A DNA stretch of 51,135 bases from Nitrospirota bacterium (GTDB taxonomy: Bacteria > Nitrospirota > Nitrospiria > Nitrospirales > Nitrospiraceae). The translations under genes and the position numbers were made by a program. The DNA lies in NCBI GenBank assembly GCA_030682135.1, contig JAUXQT010000054.1, positions 1 through 51,135 on the forward strand. Direction: 5' to 3'. Below, piece by piece: positions 26,808 through 35,461 of the stretch. The notes below the pieces were generated by a model. The model made no database searches. It had not been told where the DNA came from and saw only the letters and a list, made by a program, of their open reading frames with translations. The first letter of the stretch is position 1. Each line of letters starts with the position of its first letter.

Positions 26808-27128
26808 TTAGAGGGCGGCTGCCTGCTGCGGCCAAAACTTATGACGGATTTGCGGGAGCGGCTCGCTATCGAAATTGGGGATATCGTAGAGACAACGGTC
26901 GATCGTCGTGACCTCGTCTTCTGTCAAGTCCAAGGTCACTCTCTTTTTCCAGAACTGATCGAGCGTGAAGTAATCTCCAGACTGGGGCTTTTCCGCCAGC
27001 AGCGCCTTCATCTTTTCGAAGCCCGCCGTATCTACTCCGGGAACGCGTCCCTTATTACGGTCGTGGCACCAGTGTAATACTTCAGCGATTCCGTACATCG
27101 ATAATTCGATCTGCATCATCTTGCTCAT
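26808..27128 (-). CDS. Conserved-looking hypothetical protein
   Basis: The protein has 106 residues. I recognise no domain. It is soluble and charged, with Trp/His near VLHWCHDRNKGRVPG and an aromatic-rich end (DIPNFDSEPLPQIRHKFWP). ATG 27128 is chosen because GGAGGA lies just upstream; the frame extends 10 codons further. It is a single gene facing the FG-GAP gene, with a hairpin after its stop. Confidence 0.7.
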   Translation of the reverse strand: MSKMMQIELSMYGIAEVLHWCHDRNKGRVPGVDTAGFEKMKALLAEKPQSGDYFTLDQFWKKRVTLDLTEDEVTTIDRCLYDIPNFDSEPLPQIRHKFWPQQAAAL

Positions 27129-27376
27129 GATTCCTCCATGCCAAACTAAGAGGGGCATTCTACCTCAAACCCCGTTCCATTTTCAAAGCAGTTGGTAAGC
27201 GCTCCAGGATTGGGAAAATACGCTTTGGCGGGGATTGTTGTGCCGTTGGATTGATTGCCAGGAGAAAGCGGCGGTCTGTATACTGGCGCGGCTTGCCTCG
27301 AATGGAAGGCCCAGTAAAAAGGCCTCTCTCGGCAGGCGATTTCCCCTATCGCCAGTTCTCGCTCAAGGAGTCGCGC

Positions 27377-28573
27377 GTGATCATCCAAGGCGACAGCCAT
27401 TATAGCGGTAGGCCATGGTGTTCTATGGCCTTGGCGACCAGCCTGTGCTTTTTTGTGGCAAGCGGCTGTACCAAACAAGACCCCTATACCCCACCGGATC
27501 TTTTCTACTATTTTGCCAGTTATCAAGTTGGTAAGAGCCCGACGACTGTTACCCCTGCAGATGTGAATCAAGACGGGTTGACCGATTTGTTGACGACCAA
27601 CATCGGCAGTAATACGCTGTCGATTCTTTTGGGGAACGGCGACGGCACCTTTCGCGAGCAAGTCCAACTCAATACCTGTAAAGAGCCCCGCTCGCTCGCT
27701 CTCGGGATGTTCAATCATGATCCGTACTCCGATGTGGCCCTGGCTTGCTCCGGGGGGGACGAGGTGGCCGTACTCTTCGGTCGGAGCGACGGGAAGTTTG
27801 AAGAAGGTCCGCGTTACCCGGTACATCGGACTCCCATTGCCATTGCCAGCGGCGATCTCAACGGTGATGGTGCCGTGGACCTGGTGGTTGCATTGCGAAA
27901 CGACAAGATTAAAGTATTTTTGGGGACCGGAACCGGTGAATTCTCCCATGGGGCGCAGTACGAATATGGCGATACGCCCACGTCTGTGGCGTTGGCCGAC
28001 TTGAATGGCGATGGGAAGGTCGATTTGGCTGTAACCAACGGGGGGCCGATGTCGAATGCGGTTTCCATCTGGGTTGGAAATGGGGACGGCACGTTTCGCC
28101 CTCCCGTCGACTATAAGACGGGGAAGCGCCCGCTCGGGGTGAGTTTCGCAGATTTCAATAATGACCGGAACAGTGATTTGCTCGTGATCAATGGCGAACG
28201 AGATAGCTTTACGACGTATCTCGGCAACGGGAATGGAACCTTTCAGGCAGGGCACGATTCCGGCGCCGATGCAGGGCCCAACTTCGGGCTCGCACGAGAT
28301 TTCAATGGCGATCGACGTACCGACGTGGCCATCGTTAATCTTCAGTCGAGCGATCTTTCCATTCTCTTCGGACGGGGCGATGGAACCTTCGAATATCCGC
28401 CCAGAAACTATCGGACGAAGCCAGGTCCCTTCGCGCTCGCGATGTTCAGAGTGACGACGAAGGAGGCTGAAGAGCCGGGGCTGGTGACTGCAGATAACGG
28501 TAGTGGAACGGTCTCCATCTTTCTTCATAAAGGACTGAAGGGGGCGACTGCTCCGGCGGTAAATGTGCCATGA
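27377..28573 (+). CDS. FG-GAP/VCBS-repeat lipoprotein
   Basis: This protein of about 398 residues starts at GTG 27377, 7 bp after AAGGAG. A hydrophobic stretch ends VASGC, a lipobox, so it is probably anchored in the membrane and faces the periplasm or the outside. The mature part has about seven repeats of the kind DVNQDGLTDLL...LLGNGDGTF, LNGDGAVDLVV...LGTGTGEF and FNGDRRTDVAI...LFGRGDGTF. Such repeats form a beta-propeller, with DxNxDG loops that often bind calcium. Its role may be adhesion or scaffolding. Upstream in-frame starts at 27251 would put the signal peptide far inside. Confidence 0.82.
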   Translation: MIIQGDSHYSGRPWCSMALATSLCFFVASGCTKQDPYTPPDLFYYFASYQVGKSPTTVTPADVNQDGLTDLLTTNIGSNTLSILLGNGDGTFREQVQLNTCKEPRSLALGMFNHDPYSDVALACSGGDEVAVLFGRSDGKFEEGPRYPVHRTPIAIASGDLNGDGAVDLVVALRNDKIKVFLGTGTGEFSHGAQYEYGDTPTSVALADLNGDGKVDLAVTNGGPMSNAVSIWVGNGDGTFRPPVDYKTGKRPLGVSFADFNNDRNSDLLVINGERDSFTTYLGNGNGTFQAGHDSGADAGPNFGLARDFNGDRRTDVAIVNLQSSDLSILFGRGDGTFEYPPRNYRTKPGPFALAMFRVTTKEAEEPGLVTADNGSGTVSIFLHKGLKGATAPAVNVP

Positions 28574-28702
28574 GGCCTGTGCTCGCGTTTCAGCATGCAG
28601 GCGTGACGGCAAAGAGCCGTCTGCTTGACAGCCTACTGACCCTCGGATAGAGTGGCCCACAGTGCGTTTTAGGCCTGTTGATGCTTTGTTTCGAGGATAC
28701 CA

Positions 28703-28903
28703 GTGAGATCTTTTGGGTGGTGGTTTGCTGTCGGCGCGCTGCTTACCCTGTCTGTGCTGATGGTACAGGGTGGCGTGCGAGACTTGCTCGATGGAGCCCC
28801 TCCAGGTAGCGGAGCGAGCCCGTACCTCTCGTTTGGCACCACGATTTTCGGCGGAGGGTTGTTGGCCGGTTGTTTAGCCTTAGTCATGAATCGACTGCGA
28901 TAG
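28703..28903 (+). CDS. Small membrane protein, two predicted helices
   Basis: The 66-residue protein has helices about 6-23 (GWWFAVGALLTLSVLMVQGG) and 44-63, joined by a Gly/Pro-rich loop. GTG 28703 follows GAGG. No family is recognised. It lies 27 bp before another small gene in the same direction. Confidence 0.6.
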   Translation: MRSFGWWFAVGALLTLSVLMVQGGVRDLLDGAPPGSGASPYLSFGTTIFGGGLLAGCLALVMNRLR

Positions 28904-28930
28904 ATAGAGAATCTGAAGACAGGCGTCTCG

Positions 28931-29119
28931 ATGCACTGTTTGAAATGCAAGGGATGTATGATGATCGAGCGTCACTATACGTTAGAGAATCGGCGTCTCT
29001 ATGCCCGTTGTTTGAATTGCGGTTTCTGGATTGACCTCGCCGATCTGCTTCGATTCTTCCATAAAGTGATCGACAGTGGATTTCGTGGAGGGAAGGTGCG
29101 GGAGTCCTTTACGCTGTGA
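28931..29119 (+). CDS. Small protein with two Cys pairs
   Basis: The 62-residue protein has CLKCKGC (3-9) and CLNC (27-30), spaced as in a zinc ribbon, followed by a helix (IDLADLLRFFHKVIDSGF). It may be a regulator or accessory factor. No family is recognised. The stop overlaps a possible GTG (29116) of the next gene. Confidence 0.62.
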   Translation: MHCLKCKGCMMIERHYTLENRRLYARCLNCGFWIDLADLLRFFHKVIDSGFRGGKVRESFTL

Positions 29120-29136
29120 GTAGGAGTCACGAATTC

Positions 29137-30060
29137 ATGATGACAAAAGACCGCGAGATGTTCTCTCGTGGAACATTCTTGGCCCGCGCTATGGGGTTGC
29201 TCACCGGGCTGATGTTGGTCAGTGCCGTGACCGGCACAGTCTCGATTGCGTTGGCGAAGAATGCGACCGCACAACCGGCACATGCCCGTACGGCGATCTC
29301 GTCGCACCAGTTTCCGCCCTGGCGAGTCGCTCCAGCCCATGGCATTCTTCTCAAGGACCTCAAAACTGGGCGCGTCTTGTATGAGCACGATGCCGGGAAG
29401 CGCATGTCTCCCGCCAGCCTCACGAAAATCATGTCGGCCCTGGTCATTCTCGAAAAAGGTCACTTAGACGATCTCGTGACGATTAGCCCCAATGCCGCAC
29501 GGGCCCATAAGACGCATTTGCGTGTCAAAGCAGGGCAGGTCTTTAGGTTGGAAGATCTGTTGAAGGCTATGTTGATCATGTCCGCGAACGATGCCTGCCT
29601 TGCAGCGGTGGAGCATGTCGGTGGCGATGAGGCACAGTTCGTGACGCTTATGAATGCCAAGGCTGCAGCCTTGGGCTTGACCGATACGCATTTCAGTAAT
29701 GGCTGTGGGTTCGATAATCCTGACCATTATTCGACGGCCGAAGATCTCGCTGCGTTGAGCCTGATTGCCCTCGATCAGCCGATCTTCCGGCAGTTGGTTC
29801 GAGAAGAGCGCGCGATTATCACGGCTGTGAATGGTCACCATGCGTATGTTTTGCACACGACGAACAAATTGCTGGGACGCATTCCCGGCGTTGAAGGGAT
29901 TAAGACAGGCTTTACATCCAAAGCTGGCCGATGTCTTATTGCCAAAGTCTCGCAGAACGGAAGCGATCTTCTCCTCGTGATCCTCAACTCGAATCGTCGT
30001 TGGAATACCGCGACGAACCTCATTACCTACGGGCTACAGGTCGCCGACGCTCCACACTGA
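29137..30060 (+). CDS. D-alanyl-D-alanine carboxypeptidase (DacF/PBP5 type, S11)
   Basis: The protein of about 307 residues is exported (signal peptide ending near VSIALA) and trims peptidoglycan pentapeptides. The three active-site motifs are SLTK (94-97), SAN (149-151) and KTG (256-258). The C-terminal PBP5 membrane-anchoring domain appears to be missing, since the protein ends soon after the catalytic domain. ATG 29137 is preferred for the AGGAG 10 bp upstream; GTG 29116 would overlap the previous gene. Confidence 0.9.
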   Translation: MMTKDREMFSRGTFLARAMGLLTGLMLVSAVTGTVSIALAKNATAQPAHARTAISSHQFPPWRVAPAHGILLKDLKTGRVLYEHDAGKRMSPASLTKIMSALVILEKGHLDDLVTISPNAARAHKTHLRVKAGQVFRLEDLLKAMLIMSANDACLAAVEHVGGDEAQFVTLMNAKAAALGLTDTHFSNGCGFDNPDHYSTAEDLAALSLIALDQPIFRQLVREERAIITAVNGHHAYVLHTTNKLLGRIPGVEGIKTGFTSKAGRCLIAKVSQNGSDLLLVILNSNRRWNTATNLITYGLQVADAPH

Positions 30061-30259
30061 GCTCTCTGTTTAATCAAGTCGACAGGCACATGGATGAATT
30101 GAGCCGGCTGCCAATAGGCGGCCTGCTTCTGCAAGCCATTAACCGGGAGAGCGGATAGAGGTAGTGAGTCTTGCTGTGGGAGAGACCGATAGACGGCAAA
30201 AGGGCTAGGGTTTCTCCGGCGCGATGAGCGCCGCAGAGCAGCCATTCGTGTCGGGCCTG

Positions 30260-30793
30260 TTACCGAGTCGGGGAAAACTCCACGTTGACATCTTTCCCGA
30301 GATAATTGATGACGAATCCCTGTTTGTCGTACGCCATGATGGCGCCCATCACGTTTTCGTCTCCATACTCTTCCTGCCCCAGAAGCTTCCGCACGTCATC
30401 AGGGCTTTCGCTGTTCAATACGTTGCGAAAGATGCCGCGAGTCTTATAAGAAAATCGGTTATTGATAAAGATCAGATCGACTTTGCCATCCTGGATGCGT
30501 ACGCCTGCCATTGGACCGGTCGGTTTGCGTTGGTCGAGCAAGAAAATAAATGAAGCTTCCTGTTCCACTTTAATTCCAGGAATCTTTTCATTTACCAGCG
30601 AGTCCACGGCGGTGGCTTCAGGATCTCCCAACTTGACTCCAAACAGCGAAATGTCGACACTCTTCAAGGTCTTAGGGTCCATCACGTCGTGCTTGCTCAA
30701 TTCGTAGGGCTCTCCGTAGCCAGGGGCCGCCCATGCACCGACTCCGGTCATCACCATACAGATTAGCGTGACGACTCGCAGTAAATCCTTCAT
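30260..30793 (-). CDS. Secreted hypothetical protein
   Basis: The 177-residue protein has a signal peptide ending near GAWA. The mature part (DISLFGVKLGDPEATAVDSLV, a repeated-lobe style with GKVDLIFINNRF) is beta-rich. No family is assigned. ATG 30793 follows GGAGGAGTCG; the frame is open 6 codons further. It is alone on the minus strand, diverging from the globin gene. Confidence 0.72.
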   Translation of the reverse strand: MKDLLRVVTLICMVMTGVGAWAAPGYGEPYELSKHDVMDPKTLKSVDISLFGVKLGDPEATAVDSLVNEKIPGIKVEQEASFIFLLDQRKPTGPMAGVRIQDGKVDLIFINNRFSYKTRGIFRNVLNSESPDDVRKLLGQEEYGDENVMGAIMAYDKQGFVINYLGKDVNVEFSPTR

Positions 30794-30933
30794 CGACTCC
30801 TCCTTAGCCATGGGTTCCTGGAGATGTAGGGCGTTGAAAATTCAATAGCGAAATTGGTGGGACCATGCAGTATTGGTGCATTTTATCGAACAGCCTGAGA
30901 ACTTGCAAGGAATGGCTGCATGCGAGGTGGCAG

Positions 30934-31386
30934 ATGCCGGAGAAATGTGTGTTGTGGCGAACGGTTGCCGGGCTCGGTCTGTTGACGATGTTTGCAGGCT
31001 GTGTGGCAACGGAGCAGATGCCAACCGGCAAGTCACTCTATGAGCGGATTGGGGGGAAACCTGTCATTTCCGTGGTCGTCGAACAAGGTATGGCCAATGT
31101 GCTTGCTGATACCAGGATCAATGGCCGGTTTGCGACTGCCGATATCCGGAAACTAAAAGGCTACCTCGTCGATCACCTCTGTATGGCGACAGGAGGTCCC
31201 TGTACCTACAGCGGTCGCGCCATGAAGACGGCTCATGCCGGGATGAGGATTTCCACGGGAGACGCTGGGGCATTCGTGGAGGACCTGGTGAAAGCGATGG
31301 AGCTGGCGAAGGTCCCAGCGCAAGAAAAGGGAGAACTCTTAGATCTTCTGGGGTCAATGAAGAAGGATATTATTGAGGCGCGATAA
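30934..31386 (+). CDS. Group 1 truncated haemoglobin, predicted lipoprotein
   Basis: The protein of about 150 residues begins with a lipoprotein signal (LLTMFAGC, Cys at 23), so the globin should face the periplasm. The globin part has LYERIGGKPVISVVV, NGRF, LKGYLVDHLCMATGGPC and MKTAHAGMRI, where H101 is the proximal haem ligand. Group 1 globins act on NO or O2. At the usual distal Tyr (B10) the alignment by eye gives Met53 (EQGMANVL where others have xFYxxVL), so ligand chemistry may differ. Start: ATG 30934 behind GAGGTGG. Confidence 0.85.
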   Translation: MPEKCVLWRTVAGLGLLTMFAGCVATEQMPTGKSLYERIGGKPVISVVVEQGMANVLADTRINGRFATADIRKLKGYLVDHLCMATGGPCTYSGRAMKTAHAGMRISTGDAGAFVEDLVKAMELAKVPAQEKGELLDLLGSMKKDIIEAR

Positions 31387-31443
31387 CGGCTACGGAGCAA
31401 TGAGAGCGCTGAACCATCCCTGCTCGCATCTCGACGTGAGAAA

Positions 31444-31737
31444 TTAGTTGCGGTGATGAGTGCTCATGAGGACGGCACCGAGGCGCCGGAGTCGTTGGAA
31501 ATAGGGCCGGCAATCTTCCTCAAGTTCGTTGGTCAGGCCATCGAGATCGGCAACACAATCTTCGAGGATCACGAGGCGCTGGGCATCAAGGCCTTCCGGA
31601 CTATCGAGGAAATACACCACACATCCACTGATCACCGTATCTAATGTCATCAACGGCCCCTCATGTTGGCGCTCTACGTGAGGCCATTGTGCCTCCTTGT
31701 GGGCTTCCCAGAGGGATAACAGGGCATCCCGATCCAT
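31444..31737 (-). CDS. Hypothetical protein, last gene of the htrA-lipB-gdhA operon
   Basis: The 97-residue soluble protein has an acidic helical C-terminal half (NELEEDCRPYFQRLRRLGAV). No domain is recognised. ATG 31737 has GGAG 9 bp upstream. It follows the membrane-protein gene closely on the same strand. Confidence 0.55.
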   Translation of the reverse strand: MDRDALLSLWEAHKEAQWPHVERQHEGPLMTLDTVISGCVVYFLDSPEGLDAQRLVILEDCVADLDGLTNELEEDCRPYFQRLRRLGAVLMSTHHRN

Positions 31738-31765
31738 TCTACGGGGCTCCAACCATTCACCGGAC

Positions 31766-32221
31766 TCAGTTTCGACCGATCCACCCTAGCGCATGGAATA
31801 ACAGGACCGCAAGCATACAGAGACCCAGACCCCAGAACCGGTAGTCGATGTCTTCTCGTTCAAGGCACCATGCAATGACTGGCTTACGCCACGAAGGTGG
31901 TCCGATCGACAGGAAGGTGCCTTTTGCGATCATGCCTCCTGCCGTGACCACCCAGAGCCATGGGTAGGGCAGGTCGTTCGCGGCAACGAGCAAGAGGACG
32001 CCTCCGAATATCGCAAGAAATTCCCATCGCAACATTCCCGGAGATTGCTGCAGTACTTCTCGGACCTGCGCGATGATGTAGCGTGGAGCCATCAACAGCA
32101 GGATCCCATCGGCCAGCCAAATTCCGGCAAGTGCGGCCAACGCATAGTCCTTCAATCGATAGTCTCTGACTGCTGGCGGCTCTTGCTCTTGTGTCTTGTG
32201 CCGTTCACGGATAGAGCCCAC
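31766..32221 (-). CDS. Hypothetical membrane protein, about four helices
   Basis: The 151-residue protein has hydrophobic segments near residues 28-45, 66-82, 87-104 and 129-146, with a charged N-terminal tail (RERHKTQEQE). No family is recognised. GTG 32221 lies inside the end of gdhA (17-bp overlap), which suggests co-transcription. Confidence 0.65.
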   Translation of the reverse strand: MGSIRERHKTQEQEPPAVRDYRLKDYALAALAGIWLADGILLLMAPRYIIAQVREVLQQSPGMLRWEFLAIFGGVLLLVAANDLPYPWLWVVTAGGMIAKGTFLSIGPPSWRKPVIAWCLEREDIDYRFWGLGLCMLAVLLFHALGWIGRN

Positions 32222-33461
32222 GATGGAGATGGGCTTGCGCCACTTTGTCGATTCCGCTCATCAATGCGGCCATACGCATGGACGTATTCTTGGATAAGGA
32301 AAACTGTAAGGTCCGATGGAAGGCGTTGATCAGAATATCTTGCAGCCGCTCCTGAATGTCCTTGGCCTTCCAGAAAAAGCGCTGCCCATCCTGCACCCAT
32401 TCGAAGTAGGACACGATGACGCCACCGGAGTTGGCCAGGATGTCCGGGATGATAAAGACCCCCTGATCTTGCAGGATGCGATCGGCCTCCAGAGTCGTCG
32501 GACCGTTTGCTCCTTCAGCGAGAATTCGACAATGGAGCTTCCCGGCATTCCGCCCGGTGATCTGTTCAGATAACGCGGCGGGGACCAGCACGGTGCAGTC
32601 AAGCTGCAGTAGTTCGTCGTTGGAGAGCCAGTCGCCCAGCTTGGTGTCACGGAGGGATTGCCCGTGAGTTTTACAGCGTGTGAGGAGTTCAGGAATATCC
32701 AGACCGTTTGCGTTGTGAATGCCTCCGTTCACGTCGCTCACGGCGATGACGCGAGCACCACATTCCTGCATGATGCGGGCAGTATGGGCCCCCACGTTGC
32801 CGAATCCCTGGATCACCACAGTGCTGTTCCGGATATCGAGCTTGAGGTGACGAAGCGCCTCGATGGTGACATAGACCACTCCGCGGCCGGTGGCTTCTTC
32901 ACGCCCAAGGCTGCCTCCAATCGAAAGGGGCTTGCCGGTCACGACGCCTGGCACCGAATACCCCACTTGCTGACTGTAGGTGTCCATGATCCAGGCCATC
33001 ACCTGAGCATCTGTACCGACGTCCGGCGCCGGCACGTCTTTCTCCGGGCCGATCAAGGGGAAGATTTCCGCTGCATAACGTCTGGTCAATCGTTGTAATT
33101 CTGCCCGCGACAATTGTTTCGGATCGACCGCGACCCCACCCTTCGCTCCGCCATAGGGCAGGTCGGCCAATGCGCACTTCCAGGTCATCCACATGGCGAG
33201 TGCCGCGACTTCCCCAAGATTCACGTCCGGGTGATAACGAATGCCGCCCTTGGTGGGGCCGCGAGAGGAATCATGCTGCACACGATAGCCGGTATAGACT
33301 TCGACCCGGCCGTCATCCATTCGAATGGGTACGCTGACGATCAGAGACCGCTGTGGAAGTTTCAGCCGCTCGCGTAAATTGGGATCGAGTTCCATGGCCT
33401 CGGCTGCTTGGTCAAATTGCGCCATCGCCAGTCGGAAGGTCGGTGTGTCGAGTTCGTGCAT
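32205..33461 (-). CDS. gdhA: Glutamate dehydrogenase
   Basis: The 418-residue enzyme interconverts glutamate and 2-oxoglutarate plus ammonium. Seen: KGGIRYHPDVN, the catalytic lysine in LPYGGAKGGV, PAPDVGTDAQVMAWIMD, and the Rossmann motif GFGNVGAHTA. The length and pattern fit the hexameric 410-420-residue bacterial/archaeal type. AGAGGA precedes ATG 33461. It starts 15 bp after the lipB stop. In a nitrifier it could help ammonium assimilation; that is inference. Confidence 0.95.
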   Translation of the reverse strand: MHELDTPTFRLAMAQFDQAAEAMELDPNLRERLKLPQRSLIVSVPIRMDDGRVEVYTGYRVQHDSSRGPTKGGIRYHPDVNLGEVAALAMWMTWKCALADLPYGGAKGGVAVDPKQLSRAELQRLTRRYAAEIFPLIGPEKDVPAPDVGTDAQVMAWIMDTYSQQVGYSVPGVVTGKPLSIGGSLGREEATGRGVVYVTIEALRHLKLDIRNSTVVIQGFGNVGAHTARIMQECGARVIAVSDVNGGIHNANGLDIPELLTRCKTHGQSLRDTKLGDWLSNDELLQLDCTVLVPAALSEQITGRNAGKLHCRILAEGANGPTTLEADRILQDQGVFIIPDILANSGGVIVSYFEWVQDGQRFFWKAKDIQERLQDILINAFHRTLQFSLSKNTSMRMAALMSGIDKVAQAHLHRGLYP

Positions 33462-33476
33462 AGGCGGTTCCTCTTG

Positions 33477-34271
33477 TCAGCCGTGCGTGAGCGTCGTTGC
33501 GGCGAGGGTATTGTGATGGTCTTCCTGTCCCATGATCTCGGGCGGGAGGTTCATCCATCGTACGTTGAACGTTCGCGCAAATTCCTGCGCCACCTGTTGC
33601 GCGACGGTCGAAATAGACAAGGGAGACTGTCGAATCTCAGCCATGGAGGTGATCGGGCACGCGGTCAAGCCACAGGGCACGATATGGGAAAAAGGGGAGA
33701 GGTCCAGATCGACGTTGAGCGCGAATCCGTGAAGAGTCACGCCATGATCGATCCTGACTCCGATTGCCGCAATCTTTGCATCCGCATCATGCCAGCGGAC
33801 CCAGACGCCAGGTGTCTTTTCGACACGATAGCCCTCAATGCCCCATCGTGCGAGTGTATGGATCAAGACCTCTTCCAACTTCTGCACATACTGTTTCGGG
33901 CCTGAACAATAACGCGACAGCTTGAGGATCGGATAGCCCACGATCTGTCCCGGTCCATGATAGGTAATGGAGCCGCCACGATCGACGGATTGGAAGTCGG
34001 CGCCTGTTTGGCGGAGGATCTCTTCTCCGCAAGCCCAATGTGTGGGTTTGGTACTTCGACCCAGGGTATAGACTGGCTGATGCTCAAGGAGTAACAACGT
34101 ATCCTCTTGTTTCTCCGCAATCCGTTCTTCCCGTAATTGTTGCTGGAGTATCCAGGCTTCGTCATAGGGGACCGGCTTGGGAAACTGGACGAGCCTGCCT
34201 TCTTGCGGATGGGGCTTGCAGTCGTGCCCTGTAAAGTCGTGACTGTGCCGGGATCCGTCGGCGTGATTCAT
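33477..34271 (-). CDS. lipB: Octanoyltransferase (lipoate biosynthesis)
   Basis: The 264-residue enzyme transfers octanoyl groups from acyl carrier protein to lipoyl domains. Seen: YTLGRSTKPTH, RGGSITYHGPGQIVGYPIL, the catalytic lysine in KIAAIGVR, HGFALNVDLDL, and the catalytic cysteine in PCGLTACPITS. The first 25 residues are His-rich and not conserved, so the true start could be later. Its start overlaps the htrA stop by 4 bp (ATGA). Confidence 0.94.
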   Translation of the reverse strand: MNHADGSRHSHDFTGHDCKPHPQEGRLVQFPKPVPYDEAWILQQQLREERIAEKQEDTLLLLEHQPVYTLGRSTKPTHWACGEEILRQTGADFQSVDRGGSITYHGPGQIVGYPILKLSRYCSGPKQYVQKLEEVLIHTLARWGIEGYRVEKTPGVWVRWHDADAKIAAIGVRIDHGVTLHGFALNVDLDLSPFSHIVPCGLTACPITSMAEIRQSPLSISTVAQQVAQEFARTFNVRWMNLPPEIMGQEDHHNTLAATTLTHG

Positions 34272-35344
34272 GGGAGAGCCTTCTGCAGCGCAGGATTCTG
34301 AATCGAGATGGTGGACTGGACGTTTTTTCTCTGCAGGGTCAGTTGCAGGCTGGGGAGGTCTCCCGAACGTCGGATGGAGTGCCAGAAATCTCCGAGATTA
34401 TAGATTTGATGTTGATCGACGGCAGTAATGATGTCGCCGCTCTGGAGGCCTCCTGTGACGGCTGCTCCTCCCGGTTCGACATTCAGCGCCAATACTCCAC
34501 GGTCACCGTCCAGTCCGAAACTCGCCATGATGCTTGCGGTGATAGTCACAGGGGTAAATCCGATGTCCGGACGAAGGACCGATCCACGGACGATCATCGA
34601 TTGAATGTGGGGATAGATGGCCTCCATCGAAATCGCATAACTAATGGCTTGGGCGGATGGCGCGATGGCCACATTAATGCCGATCACATGACCGGCCAGA
34701 TCCGCGAGTGGACCTCCGCTATTGCCAGGATTGATGGCCGCATCGGTTTGGATCAGATCGTAGAGTGTTTCGCCATCCGGAGTCAGCACTGAGCGATCGA
34801 CGGCGCTGACGACACCGACGGTGACGGTCGAGCCCCCTTTGAGCGCGAGAGGATTGCCGATGGCAACGACCGACTCGCCAATCTCAAGCACCGGCACAGG
34901 ACTGAGTGTCGCGGGCACCAAGTCCGTTGCTGTGATCTTGACGAGGGCCAGGTCCAGCAGGAAATCCCGCGCAACGACACGGCCTGGGGTGAGCCGACCC
35001 GTTGAGAGTCCGACAACCAGGCTCTTGATACCCGCTACCAGGTGATTGTTCGTCAGGATATAGCCGCTTTCATCGATAATCACGCCGGACCCTGACCCCG
35101 ATTGTGCCTGCGCGGGAGTGGCCGGCATGCCGCGAGTGAGAATGGTGACAACCGAGGGGCGTACCTTCGCCACGACCGCAGGGACTGACAGGGATTTTTC
35201 GTGGACGGGGACCGATCCAATCAGGGGCTCAGCGTTGGCCGTTCGTCCGTCTGGGACCATGGCGATGACAAGAGGGAGTAAGAGCGAAATTGTGAAGGAG
35301 TGAAAGGGGCTGGACTTTGTCTCTGCTGTGCGGACTGTGGTCAT
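34268..35344 (-). CDS. HtrA/DegP-family serine protease with one PDZ domain
   Basis: The 358-residue protease is exported (hydrophobic stretch to about residue 38, ending RTANA) and acts on damaged envelope proteins. The catalytic triad is visible: H101 in LTNNHLV, D131 in LDLALV, S209 in NPGNSGGPL. One PDZ domain follows (about 255-345, GLQSGDIITAVDQHQI). It is the first gene of a run with lipB and gdhA and lies behind the terminator of the sigma-factor gene. Confidence 0.92.
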   Translation of the reverse strand: MTTVRTAETKSSPFHSFTISLLLPLVIAMVPDGRTANAEPLIGSVPVHEKSLSVPAVVAKVRPSVVTILTRGMPATPAQAQSGSGSGVIIDESGYILTNNHLVAGIKSLVVGLSTGRLTPGRVVARDFLLDLALVKITATDLVPATLSPVPVLEIGESVVAIGNPLALKGGSTVTVGVVSAVDRSVLTPDGETLYDLIQTDAAINPGNSGGPLADLAGHVIGINVAIAPSAQAISYAISMEAIYPHIQSMIVRGSVLRPDIGFTPVTITASIMASFGLDGDRGVLALNVEPGGAAVTGGLQSGDIITAVDQHQIYNLGDFWHSIRRSGDLPSLQLTLQRKNVQSTISIQNPALQKALP

Positions 35345-35412
35345 GGGGCCTCACATACTAAGTCGGCCTCATTGTGGCATAAGTGTCTTCAGTGTGAAAG
35401 CTGCGTAACAGA

Positions 35413-35441
35413 AAAGGGGCGAGGATAACCCTCGCCCCTTT
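35413..35441 (-). terminator. Intrinsic terminator of the sigma-factor gene
   Basis: A perfect 12-bp stem AAAGGGGCGAGG / CCTCGCCCCTTT has a 5-base loop, 20 bp beyond the stop. Read on the minus strand, TTTTCTGTT follows the stem. The plus-strand tail is also T-containing, so it may work both ways. Confidence 0.8.
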
Positions 35442-35461
35442 CTGCTTCCTGCATCTGCGGT

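Noticed and set aside
27146-28660. 504-codon open frame on the minus strand
   Set aside because: It is exactly antisense to the FG-GAP gene, whose repeats (GNGDGTF, DVNxDG) are unmistakable. The antisense product has low-complexity, unfamilial sequence.
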